Assembly (NCBI GenBank): GCA_004154925.1
Contig: QJNS01000322.1
Coordinates: 1-64,000, forward strand
Direction: 5' to 3'
DNA from: Monosporascus cannonballus
Lineage: Eukaryota; Ascomycota; Sordariomycetes; Xylariales
DNA length: 64,000 bases
The position numbers and the translations under genes were made by a program. Shown here piece after piece: positions 25,801 through 35,209 of the stretch. Within the stretch, counting starts at the first letter, position 1. Each line of letters opens with the position of its first letter. The notes beneath the pieces were generated by a model. It worked only from the letters and a program-made list of their open reading frames with translations, was not told the origin of the DNA and did no database searches.

Positions 25801-27240
25801 AATATTTTATTTTCTTATAAAAATATTTAATACTTTCAATTAATATATGGATTACTGGACCTAAGCCATAATATTCCCAAAATAATATTATGCCCAGAGA
25901 TATCGGCAATATCTAACGAAATCCGTTTTTAATATCCTTAAATTTGTACGAGAAATTCTTTAATTTCTCGAAAAATTCGTCCGTTTTCGTACGTAAATAA
26001 ATTTCCATTTATTATACGTAACTTATAAGACTTTAACTTATATTTCTAGAAAATTTAATATTTTTTTATTATTACAAAAAAAATAAAATTTTCTTTTATT
26101 CTTAAATCGATTATAACTTTAAACATTTTATTTTTATATCGTAAGAAAATCTCGATCTGGTTACGTAATCCTTTTACTACCTTATATAAGGTTTTATATT
26201 TTAAAGCTTCTCGATATCTTATTTTCGAACATTTTTATTATTTTTTAATTAACGTAATTTATTTACGAAAAAACGTTTTTATTTTTGAACTTTTTTAGCT
26301 ACATACTTGGTACAATAATTATTTATATATTTATACTATTTCTTTTTGCTTAATTAAAATCCGAAAATAACTGTTTTTTTAATTTATCTTTTAATCTTAT
26401 ATCTTTTAAATTATAAAGTCGGAAAAATATATTTTCGAAAAAAATATTCCCACATTTAAGAGCTTATATTAAATACAAAGCGTTAAAACGTAACATAAAT
26501 ATCCTTACAATGTGGCTTTTTGATTCCGTTTTAAATTAGGACATAAATAATAAGACCTAAGGTATTTTGGTTATCAGGAGGTTTTTGTATATTTGCATTT
26601 GTTATTAAGTTCGGTAAGTATTTTCTTATTTTATCCAGGCCAAAAATTATTATTTTCCTTAACTTTAAAATAAACGAAATAATCGTTATAATAACAAACA
26701 ATAAAATGCAGCAGGTTATAAGAATTTTCGGTATATACCAAGCATTCGAAAAATTTACAAAACTCTGGAAATAACTGTCCATAATTATTAACGTTAGGTC
26801 AAAATTAACCGTCCTCGTCGTACATCTCACATTAAAATAATTCGAGATAACAACGACATTTTAGCGTTATAGTTATTTTGGAAATCGTTTATCTTAAATA
26901 ATATTTGCAGATTTTAACCTTAAAATCTTAACAAATAAAATAATTTTCGTACTTTAAGATATCATTTTAAATTTAAATAATTATGACAATAATAAATTCT
27001 GGCTAAGAGGAAATCGAATTAATCTTTTTTTTTTGCTTTACTATCGGTTTTTATTTAATTATTTTAATTTTTTAAGGTTAAAAAATTCCTCCCTTTTTGG
27101 AATTCCTTTTAACAGAAAAACAATATTTGCTTTTAAAATATTCCTTTTTGCCATAATTAAAATATTTTACGTTAGATTTATTTTTTTTAGGTTCCTTCGA
27201 AACGGTATTCGCTTTTTTTTTTAAAACTTACCTTTATTTT
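22829..27240 (-). pseudogene. Degenerate gypsy pol: RT, integrase and chromodomain
   Basis: Read on the minus strand. RT: GFYEYRIMPMGFINAPANFQ, then YLDDILIYF (about 25102-25131), the Ty3/gypsy palm core with both Asp codons intact. Integrase: WVIIDRLIKY (~23810-23840), then a SDKNTLFISKF segment and Y(H/Y)P.TD (~23570-23690), the usual D..D spacing. Chromodomain: DKYKVE.ILDFRI, YLVK.KNY and a ..N.WE ending between about 22955 and 22840. This places the element among chromoviruses such as MAGGY. Gag and protease should lie between ~25.7 and 28.4 kb but are too mutated to delimit. Confidence 0.8.
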
Positions 27241-28486
27241 TCTTAATTTGATTATTAAAGTTTTTTTCGTTATTTCGTCTGCCGATTCCTTTTTTTTCGA
27301 AATACCGATTAAAAGTACGACGGTCGGCGATAATAACCTTATTAATATATTTTGTAAAGAATTTTATTTTAAATTTTATATATAATTTATCCTTAACTTA
27401 AAATTTTAAGCCGTTATAATAAAAATAAAATAATACGTTTTTTGGCAAATTAAAAATAATTGCCAAACGATTAAACTTAATTATATATTCGGACGTTAAC
27501 TTAATCTAGCGGAAAAAATAAAATTATTTAACTATATGTTATTTTTTATTTGGATTTTCAAATAAGGTTTATATCCTTTTTTCGAAATACTTATACTTAT
27601 TAAAAATATAATTAATTATATCTAAAAATTTTTCGGAATAATTTTGCAAGTAATTTTTCATAATAAGTTCGAACTATAAAAAAACTTTGCCGGTAAATAA
27701 CTAAAAAATAATTATTACCTTTTAGTAATTTTCCGTTAAAAAGCTTTCGTAAAATTTAAGATAAAGCCTGGCCTATACCAAAAATCCTTTTACATTCGTA
27801 AATCCATTATAGAGCTTAGAGAAAATTGGTTTATAACCCTTAACGTCCGGTATTCCATAATAGCTGGGAGGCAAAACGGTTCTTTCTCGTAATTAATTTA
27901 CGCTAAATAATGGCAGAATCGAAACTTTCTCTTATTATAATCGTTCCTTTTTAAATAAAGGTAATTGGAAACCACTTTCTTAATTCCGTCCTTTAAATAA
28001 GCCGAATTGCGGAAAAGTCGGTTTCTTTTCTTTAGCAAACCGAATATTTTCCTTTTTCAAATTTTTAACTTCTTAAGCCAGAAAATCTAATTATTTTTCC
28101 ATAATAAGTTCTTTTTTTTAATTAAACGTTTTAGTACTTTTTTTTTCTATTTCTTAATCGGATATTTTTTTTATCCTTACTTATTTTAACTCCTTATATA
28201 TTAATTATTTCCTTTGCCGGTAAAGGCTATTATTAAGATTAAAAAAAATTTCCTTAAAATCGAATAATAAATAAGACCATATTATCGATTAATTAAAAAA
28301 CTTTTTTAATAAGTAATAAAACGTTTAATCCGGTTGTTAATATTTTATTAATTAATAACGGAAATCAAATATATTATTTATTTTTTAAATATTATCCTAT
28401 AATATCGTTTTTATTAAGTTTAAAAAAGCTTATACTTAATTAGGCCTTAAATTATTCGTCGGCTATTAATTGAAAAGTTATGAAAA

Positions 28487-28921
28487 TATAACGAACTTAT
28501 TATATATTTATTTGGAAATATAAATAATATCCGAAATAAGGTTTTGATTTACAGGTAATAATAAAGCAAGGAATAATTTAATAATTTATTCGTTAAAAAG
28601 ATTTAAAAACTTTTTTTAATTAAAAAACGGTATAATTATTTTTGAACTAAAACCTTAAATTAATAATTAAAAAGCAAAATTAAATAAATGTTATTTATAT
28701 AAAAAACCGATTTATTATATATCCTAACTCCTAAAATAAATATATCGTGGATTTACGTAATTTATATGATTTATGTAATCTGGTCCAGATTATTTAAATC
28801 ACCTAAATTAATTAGATCACTTTAAGAGCCAAGCTTCTTTATCCGGAATTTAGCCGTGACAGGTTTACGCTAGGCCTTAAAGGTTGGTCTCCTCAAGGCA
28901 GAAACCCCTGTTCCTGTAACA
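28487..28921 (-). repeat. Gypsy LTR (5' LTR in element orientation)
   Basis: 435 bp, ending TTCCTGTAACA and followed by the TTTGC duplication. Its right half (28740-28921) is less mutated than its left half, for example GGTTTACGCTAGGCCTTAAA. Confidence 0.87.
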
Positions 28922-29500
28922 TTTGCTTTGGAAAGTTAAATACTCGAAAATCTAAAATATCTATTCCAAATTTTTAAATATATTACCCGCACTTAATTAA
29001 TTTAAAAAAAATATATTTCGGGCTTTATTACGAGCAATTTTAAGCGTTATGTATTATTATCGTACTAGCTTAAAGGGGATAAAAGGTTATAGTATATATT
29101 AATCGGAATTTTGGGCTATTTTTTTATTATAATAATTTTTATTTCGTATTGATTAGGACCATTATTATATTAAAAAATAAAGATTTCAATTTTGCATTAA
29201 ATTATATAGGTTAAAATATTAGGAATTTTTTAATTAATATATATTGCCAAAGTTGATATTAATAATTTCTGCGAATTTGTATAAGAGCATACCAAACGGA
29301 ACGAAAAAATCATAATTTGCCATTAGGCCTTATTTTGGAGGTTTTGTTATTTTTGTAGGTATTATTCTTAAAGGAATTTAACTGATACATTGGACCCCTG
29401 ACAGATACTTCTTGATCAAAAGCTATAGCTGTGGCTACGGCTGCTGCGCCGCAGGCGCAGCCACAACCTCCAAAATGGGGTCCTGATCAAGATGAGGTAA

Positions 29501-29589
29501 CTTTTACAAAGGACCTTCCAGAGGTCATGCAACCTTTAATACACTTTTTCTTCAGTTATATGCTTCTGTGTGTGATGCAGGGTCTCACA
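29501..29589 (+). repeat. 3' LTR of copia, right part (un-RIPed)
   Basis: Starts with the duplicated CTTTTACA (29501-29508) and continues the LTR to GTCTCACA, directly before ACACC. It aligns with 5627-5715, but the copy at 5627-5715 shows RIP changes (CATGC to TATGC, CAGTT to CAATT, TGTGTGTGATGCAGG to TGTATATAATGTAGG) while this one does not. Confidence 0.88.
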
Positions 29590-29594
29590 ACACC
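29590..29594. repeat. Right target-site duplication of the copia element (ACACC)
   Basis: Identical to 5492-5496. Host sequence resumes at 29595. Confidence 0.9.
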
Positions 29595-29990
29595 CTTGAA
29601 ATGGCCATTTGCGCCCAAATCAAGCAATGCCTTCACAAAGGAGGTGAGTTCACCGAGGCTTGGGTATGTGTGGGAGATTGTATTTTGAGCACGTCCCAAC
29701 GGAAGGCCTAGCAGTATTTCATTGGCCAAGTTTCGCGTATCGGATGTTTCCTCGATTTGTTGTAAAATTTACGGTTGAAACTCAGAGAAACACGACCGGG
29801 CAAAAAAATGGCGTTCGCCGTGCCATGCCACCCTAGTGCAATGGTCGTTTGTATGGGGCGGATCAAATGTACCAGCTTCATATAATTTGTGGCAGAGTAG
29901 GAACAGTCCAATAATCTCTGCTTGTAGGCAAGAACGGACCATGGTCGCCAATAACTTCAACATCACTTGGAAGTGGCCGGGAAACTGAGT
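29595..29990 (-). pseudogene. Upstream part of the host gene split by the transposon nest
   Basis: Reading the minus strand away from the insertion, a frame contiguous with that of 4741-5496 stays open back to about 29768. It includes LGELTSFVKALLDLGANG, whose LLDLGAN core is ankyrin-like. A TAA at 29769-29771 then interrupts. Further upstream the same frame reads LLATMVRSCLQAEIIGLF, which looks coding, so an intron probably lies around 29750-29850; I could not fix its splice sites. The N-terminus is unclear, and a MITE at 29994-30200 may sit in or just before the gene. No RIP is visible here. Confidence 0.6.
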
Positions 29991-29993
29991 GTA

Positions 29994-30200
29994 GGGTTTG
30001 CAATGGGTACCCAAATGGGTACCCATCACTACCCACGGATGATATTTTCAATCATAAATAAATAATAAACATCTGTAAACAATACAGAATTACTTATATA
30101 ATAAATCTTTTTAGGAAACCCTAAGTATTAAGCTTTTATGACGTGTGAATTTACGCCGTGGGTAATGATGGGTACCCATTTGGGTACCCATTGCAAACCC
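29994..30200. mobile_element. 207-bp MITE with 45-bp terminal inverted repeats and TA duplication
   Basis: The left end (29994-30038) starts GGGTTTGCAATGGGTACCC and the right end (30156-30200) is its reverse complement over 45 bp with one C/T mismatch. Each TIR carries ATGGGTACCC twice. TA flanks both sides (29992-29993 and 30201-30202). The ~117-bp centre is AT-rich and non-coding. TA duplication suggests mobilisation by a Tc1/mariner or pogo/Fot1-type transposase. Confidence 0.88.
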
Positions 30201-30202
30201 TA

Positions 30203-30492
30203 AGGGGCAGTTCGGGACGCTTCAGCATGGCTTGCTGAATAACCTTTTTGATGGCAATAGTACAATGATCGGAAATTTCGACGAATCAAAACAAATCAGC
30301 CGTCGACCCACAATCCTTTCAGTAACGATTTCGTAGCTGAATGCTTGTGTCTGTGCGTTCAGCAAACTTAAAAAAAATAATTAATTTTAATTGGGTGCAT
30401 CGTTGAAAAATGGGGATAGTACCCAGAAGTAAAAATCAGCAAAAATAAAGATACATGGGGTACAAGCCCCAGAAATACATTGTCGGAAAAAC
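30203..30492. other. Intergenic between the MITE and the first NLR gene
   Basis: No gene supported. A minus-strand frame here (HQKGYSASHAEASRTAPY) would join in frame with the broken host gene if the MITE were absent, but a TGA limits it and I treat it as unproven. Confidence 0.3.
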
Positions 30493-32837
30493 TTAAGTAT
30501 ATTCAGAATCAGCCGCCTTTGCTGAAAGTTTACGAACTGCCCCTAACTGAGTGTCGTAGCCTAACTGGTACATAACGAGCATACTTTTGACCAGCTGAAG
30601 CTGGCGCTCGTTGTGCGATGAACTGTCAAGTTCCAGCAGGCGGCGGCCTTCTTCGGTATCGATCAAGAAATCGTAGGCGCTTCGATGAATGAAGTCCACG
30701 TGTAACTCCCCCAGTGGTCTAAATTGTCTTTGTTCCCAAAAGTTCCAGCCGCTCCAGCCTGGTGAGATTTCTAACAGGCCAGCACATTTGTTCGTAATGG
30801 CGTGCTCGAGTCTGGAACAAAGTCGGAAGAATACTTCCTCTTCCAAGAGGATCCCTTCGTCCAGCATCGCTCTTTGAACATCAGGTTCTATTGCCGCCAT
30901 TAATTGTAGTATTGAAATAGGTCCGTCCAGCGATTGCTTATATAGCATGACCAGGTTGAGATATCCAGCTGCTGCTCTCTGATGCAGCGTCCGATCATCA
31001 CCCAATCTTGCCCACATGTCAGCATAAAGCCTAGAAAGTTCGTTCGGCAGCTGGTCGAGGCGCAAGGAAAGTTCTTCCCATGTCTCACCACCATCGAGCC
31101 CGCGTAAAAGGCTCTGGACAGCAAGACAAAGATATAGAAATACTCCCTGGGCTTTCCGAACGAGTGCCGAGATGATAAGCAATTGGTCGTCCCTTTCAAT
31201 CTGGTGGGCCTGCATACATGGCACCAATTTTCCACGCACATATCTATGAAGGTCCGCAGCGGTTAGGTCCTCGAGCTTTAGGTGTTGATGACCCATGAAA
31301 CGTGACTGGAAACGCGGCTCGGGCCTACTTGATACGCAGACCTTGACATTGGGCAGTCCCTTCAGCTCGTGGATGGCTGAGATCAAATTGATATCACATT
31401 CCTCGTATTCTGCTTCATCAAGTCCATCAATGAAAATGCAGACCGAGGAGGGACAGCCGGATAATGCGGCCAAGCACGTCAAGCGTAGCTCTTTGACCGA
31501 CCAATCGGTGTGTGAATCCTTAGAGACCAGGGAACCGAACTCGTTAAGAATGCTGTCTATGAGGTTAGGGTTCTCTGAAAGTGTTTGATGCAAAAGTGAG
31601 CAGTAAAGTCCTTTGATAGTCTTCTGCAGTCGTGAACCGGGTTTCCAAAAGAAGTGGGACAGAATTTCCGTCCCTGGACTCCATAGATCCAACGCACTTT
31701 TCGTACGGGGATTAGACAGAATGAACTTGACGAGTGTACTTTTGCCCGATCCGGCTTTGCCTCTGATCCAATAGATGTCATTGTCGGACTTGAGCCACTC
31801 GATGAAGCTGTCCCAGGACACGTGGCGACAATTCGACCAGCCATCATCACTCAACTCATCATCGCTCACCTCATCCTCGCTCAACTCATCCTCGCTCAAA
31901 TTATCATCACTCGAGTCGTGAGCATGGTGGTCCGGATAGAATATCCATTGGAAGGTCCCCTCATATGAGTCATGCACTTGATTCCGCCTCTCATTCATGG
32001 CTGGAAACTTGAGGCTCTGCAGGAGCTTTTGGCGCTGATTGGCAGTATAATCCAGGGTGGTCGCCTTTCGCATACTCTCTGCAACGCTACTCGCCACGTT
32101 TCTCGCCTCAGTCGTGATATGCTGGTTGATCGAGTCCTTGGCTTCGGAAGTTTGAAGGGTGACATGTCCTCTGATAGAGGTCTCGGCCCGTACCACCTCT
32201 TTCCTCATATGATCCCTTGTCGTGAGATTTTCTTGCTTTACTAGATCCGACATCCGTCTGTAGCCTAATTCGTACTGCGAGACGAAATATTGTAGGTCTT
32301 GCCGAAGCTCTTTGAATCCTTGTAGCTGTTGCAGCTCAGTGGCATTACATTTCTTCCTAGCAATCAATGTCAACGACAGCTAATTGACATAACGTGTATG
32401 CCGGGATAGGCTTACCAGATAGAAGCAAGTAATTGAGTCTCCATGGCGAGCTGGTAGTCATGTAGCGACTTCTCAAGGCGCTCCAACCGGTTCTTGCGCC
32501 AGTTGGCCTTGACTGCCACGCGCAAAGTCTCCTTGAGGCTCCCTTTCTCGTGGTTGGCCATGAGGAACTTGACTTCATCGTCCAGAGCCCGGGCAGCAAC
32601 ATTGCACTTGCTAGCTATGTCGACCAGACGATGTTCGAAGGCGGGTTTCGGGCTCATCGCCTGATTCTCGTTCTGGAGCTCGTCCGAGGTGGCAGCCAGG
32701 GAGGCTGCGATATCAATGAGCTGATCATCGGGTGAGCGCCCTTGGTAGACGGCTTTGCAGACATTGACCGTCTCGCGGGCAAAGGTAATGACGGTCATGA
32801 TGTTGCAAGCAAGACTGAGCGCTTCGAGGCCTGATAT
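30493..32837 (-). CDS. NACHT-domain STAND/NLR protein (first of two)
   Basis: Two exons: 32416-32837 (5' end uncertain) and 30493-32356, with a 59-bp intron (32357-32415, GTAAGC..TAG). The join reads LLASIWKKCNATEL. Order: a fungal N-terminal helical domain (SGLEALSLACNIMTVITFAR), a coiled stretch, an acidic repeat (SEDELSEDEVSDDELSDD, residues ~288-314), then NACHT with Walker A GKAGSGKST (~340), Walker B CIFIDGLDE and SSRPE. A post-NACHT region follows, containing DFIHRSAYDFL (DUF7791-like). No C-terminal repeats follow: it ends ADSEYT. Such proteins act in fungal non-self recognition and regulated cell death; the specificity is unknown. Oddity: no in-frame ATG precedes the conserved start. 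The codon before SGLEAL is ATA, so either the start codon is lost or an upstream exon exists. Confidence 0.82.
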
Positions 32838-33176
32838 TTTGAGATGGAATAGGGGATCACTTGGATAGGGTGGGTAACTATAGTGGATACGAAAAGATGG
32901 TAGAGGGATGGAATTGAAGATCGCGTTTGGCAACTTGGAGAAATACAGGAGAAGTTCTAAATCGAGTTGAATGATAAGGCAGTAGTAATGGGGGGGTTGT
33001 CAACGCCGCATTCAAGGCTGAATGCAGGGCAGAATGTAGCCTCTTGGCGCCAGCACCCGGGCGCCACCCGCTCATGTATTAGAAAGGGGGAAGAGTGATT
33101 AACAGATACCTTTGGGATTTTCCGCCCAGCAAGTACCTTAAACCTTCATTGACTTATACCTAGTCCGAGTCACACT

Positions 33177-33371
33177 TCATAGGGGAGTTCTATGACTATG
33201 GAAAGCTTCTTCATCTTCCCGCGTATTGAATGACAACCAGACTAATGCACCCACCAGAGCCAGTATCACAACCACCGTCGCCGTGTCAGTCACAGCCCAC
33301 TGGCTGAGACCGGGGCGGCTTCCAGAGAAGTCCTCCACTTCGGTGCTCGGTGTCTTGCTGCTAGCAGGCAC
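33177..33371 (-). CDS. Possible small single-pass membrane protein
   Basis: 64 codons with a hydrophilic N-terminus and one clear hydrophobic segment (TATVVVILALVGALVWLSF, residues ~29-47), followed by a short charged tail. I do not recognise it. It may be the last exon of a longer gene or chance. Its position, upstream of and on the same strand as the NLR, gives no functional hint. Confidence 0.25.
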   Translation of the reverse strand: MPASSKTPSTEVEDFSGSRPGLSQWAVTDTATVVVILALVGALVWLSFNTREDEEAFHSHRTPL

Positions 33372-33728
33372 CGTCAGGCCCTTGTTATCTTACCGCTCCA
33401 AGGCGCATCGGGAATGAGTCCTTCTTTTCCACAATGGCGCCAGTTTGAGCAGTGTAATCCGCGTTTCACGTTCAATGATCACCGAAAGCTTCACGTGCTC
33501 GAGGCGCTGGAAGACGTTTGATGTCCTTAAGCTACTTTGGCAAGCGCTTGACCCAAGGCTAATGCGGCAAAGCCTGCAGGACTTGAGTTTTAATAAGCCA
33601 TTAAGAATATTGTCAGCCTTCTGAAGCCTCCTAAAATGAGCTATAGTGGCATTGCCCGCCATTGCGCAGATGTTGCTGAACGCGGTAAGTCCGCAGAAGC
33701 TGAGGGTGGACCAAGTGTTATTGATTGG

Positions 33729-33934
33729 TGTCATGTGCCAAGGTGCGACCCCCTTTCTGGGGCCCAGGCCCCCCACCAGTAAGGGTCTGGTTTGTGTATA
33801 TATAGGGGGGCTTCGCCCCGAGTAGTTAGAGAGAGGCAGACGTTAATGGTCATCTATTTGCTACCCATACTATGAACTACCTGCTAGGCTCCTTCTTCTG
33901 CCTTTCACTCTGTACTTCACCATTTCCCCTGACA
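33729..33934. mobile_element. 206-bp solo LTR (or 5' LTR of an unseen element)
   Basis: Starts TGTCATGTGCCAAGG and ends CCCCTGACA, so the ends form TGTCA/TGACA. A TATA-like GTATATATAGG (33796-33806) and a hairpin GGGGCTTCGCCCC lie inside, as expected for an LTR promoter and leader. Flanks are ATTGG (33724-33728) and GTTGG (33935-33939), a five-base duplication with one A/G difference. Alternatively GTTGGAGCC after the end could be a priming site of a longer element, but I see no coding region or second LTR. Not RIPed. Confidence 0.6.
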
Positions 33935-35209
33935 GTTGGAGCCATATTGTTCGACTCTTGACATCATCAACGGCCCAAGAGACCCCGTCAGTATCAAGAT
34001 TCCCCCCTAAACTCTTAATGTCTCGATACCTAAAAATCCCGTGAGGAGATAGGGAGAAACTGCTGGGGCCCCGTATGCCACTCGAAGGCGGCCCCCCGCA
34101 GCAACACCAGGATATCCTATGCTGGCCCTTATGGGATTCTTGGGAACGACTGATCCAGGTATTTCGGGGTGGGATTGCCTGAGCTGCAGCTCTGCGGGTT
34201 AGGGCCGGATTTCTCCGACATTGGCGTACTGTTCATAGTATGCATCCCCGTCTCGCCGTCAGTTTCTCAGCCAAGTATCATGTGGGGTGGACCTTAACTC
34301 TTCCATCCCCCAACGGTCGTGGTCCCCTACTGCCCGCCACTACTAGTTCTTGGTATGAGCATATGTATGCTTACACTAGGAAGGAGACTCTGGCAAGTCT
34401 AGAGGAGCTGGGGAAGTTCGGTCTTCGCCCGTTTTGAGCTCCTGATTATGCTCTACCACGGAGAAATACACCACACTTCCATAGACGCCGAGTTTCAAGT
34501 TCTCAAGGTGGTTTTCCGGTGCGCGTAATATCGAGTCAGAGGAAGTTAGCAGCGGATTGGCCGAGCCCCCAGACGGTGTCATAGGCCACGATAGGTTTCA
34601 CAGCCTCTATGTCTTGGAATGTGAGACCTCCCATAGCACCTTACCCAACAGTGACTATGCCGGTACACTGGCGAAGTCCTAAAACTACCAGGCCGATTTT
34701 CTTAACGTCCGGTCATTTGATAGGGATAACTTGCCCGCCGCAAGAGATACCAGAGATGGGCTCTTGAGCAGCTGCTACCAACCAATATGATGCAACCATC
34801 TACAGTCATAAACCCAAGGCTGCGGACTTAGTATGGCCGACCTTATGACTTATTTACTGTTTAGTCTGACGATGGCCATGATGATAGGCGTTATGTTGGT
34901 CATTGCTAGCAGGTTTTGGGAATTGTGTCTTTATATGCGACTTACTGCTCCCTAGATACTGTTACCCTACCCAACAGCACCCTTCATAGACCCCGAACAG
35001 AGACAAAACGCCTAGAGTAAGATTAAAAGAGCTCCCAGTTGCTATCATCAACCGACGGGGACACAGACTGAAATCAAATTCCTCACATACGCCGCCGCTG
35101 TCAACAGATCCCATCAAAGAAAGAAAGAAAGAAAGAAAAAAGTGAACTGGGAAACTAAGTAGATAGGCAGCCAGGAGGGCAGTCCAGTGATACCCAAGAG
35201 CCTTGCGGA
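33935..35209. other. Intergenic between the solo LTR and lst8
   Basis: No supported gene. An (AAAG)n microsatellite lies at about 35115-35141, just beyond the 3' end of lst8. Confidence 0.4.

Larger units (their letters stand above)
21623..28921 (-). mobile_element. Ty3/gypsy chromovirus LTR retrotransposon, RIP-mutated
   Basis: Innermost element, 7.3 kb, with LTRs at 21623-22059 (437 bp) and 28487-28921 (435 bp) and a perfect TTTGC duplication. Coding is on the minus strand: the reverse-transcriptase core YLDDILIY, then integrase, then a chromodomain occur in the correct order toward lower coordinates. The purine tract AGAAAAGGGAAA (22063-22074, minus strand) lies three bases inside the left LTR, making that the 3' LTR. 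Stops are everywhere; the copy is dead. Confidence 0.9.
11338..29500. mobile_element. DNA transposon with 8-bp TSD and TTACCTCA terminal inverted repeats
   Basis: Begins TTACCTCAGCTAGCCC and ends TGAGGTAA. The first 8 bp are perfectly inverted, and 17 of the first 23 positions match between the two ends. CTTTTACA stands on both sides (11330-11337 and 29501-29508), duplicated from the interrupted copia LTR. Without the nested gypsy element its own length is ~10.9 kb (11338-21622 plus 28927-29500). Most of it is RIPed, but the outer ~100 bp at each end keep normal composition. An 8-bp TSD fits hAT or KDZ (Zisupton-type) elements. I found no diagnostic transposase residues, so the superfamily is open. 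A Crypton/Starship-type recombinase element is a weaker alternative. Confidence 0.75.
5497..29589 (+). mobile_element. Ty1/copia LTR retrotransposon, RIP-mutated, split by nested insertions
   Basis: Outermost element of the nest. The 5' LTR (5497-5715) and the 3' LTR (11200-11337 continued at 29509-29589) are each 219 bp, start TG and end CA, and are bounded by perfect ACACC duplications. Its own sequence is about 5.9 kb (5497-11337 plus 29509-29589). Orientation is plus: a polypurine tract AGGAGGGTG (11191-11199) abuts the 3' LTR, and the copia reverse-transcriptase core is read on the plus strand. LTR differences are RIP-type (e.g. TGTTGAACC against TGTTAAACC, CATGC against TATGC). All coding frames are destroyed, so it is non-autonomous. 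Confidence 0.9.

Noticed and set aside
26531..26830. 99-codon minus-strand frame within the gypsy element
   Set aside because: It lies in the gag/protease part of a dead element. It looks membrane-like only because AT-rich codons give Ile/Leu/Phe; not a gene.
29431..29688. Apparent 85-codon gene starting MATAAAPQAQPQPPKWGP
   Set aside because: It crosses three unrelated pieces: the end of the DNA element (to 29500), the right part of the copia 3' LTR (29501-29589) and host DNA after 29595. It is a junction artefact.
33390..33776. 128-codon minus-strand frame MGGLGPRKGVAPW
   Set aside because: It starts inside the solo LTR and has no recognisable features.
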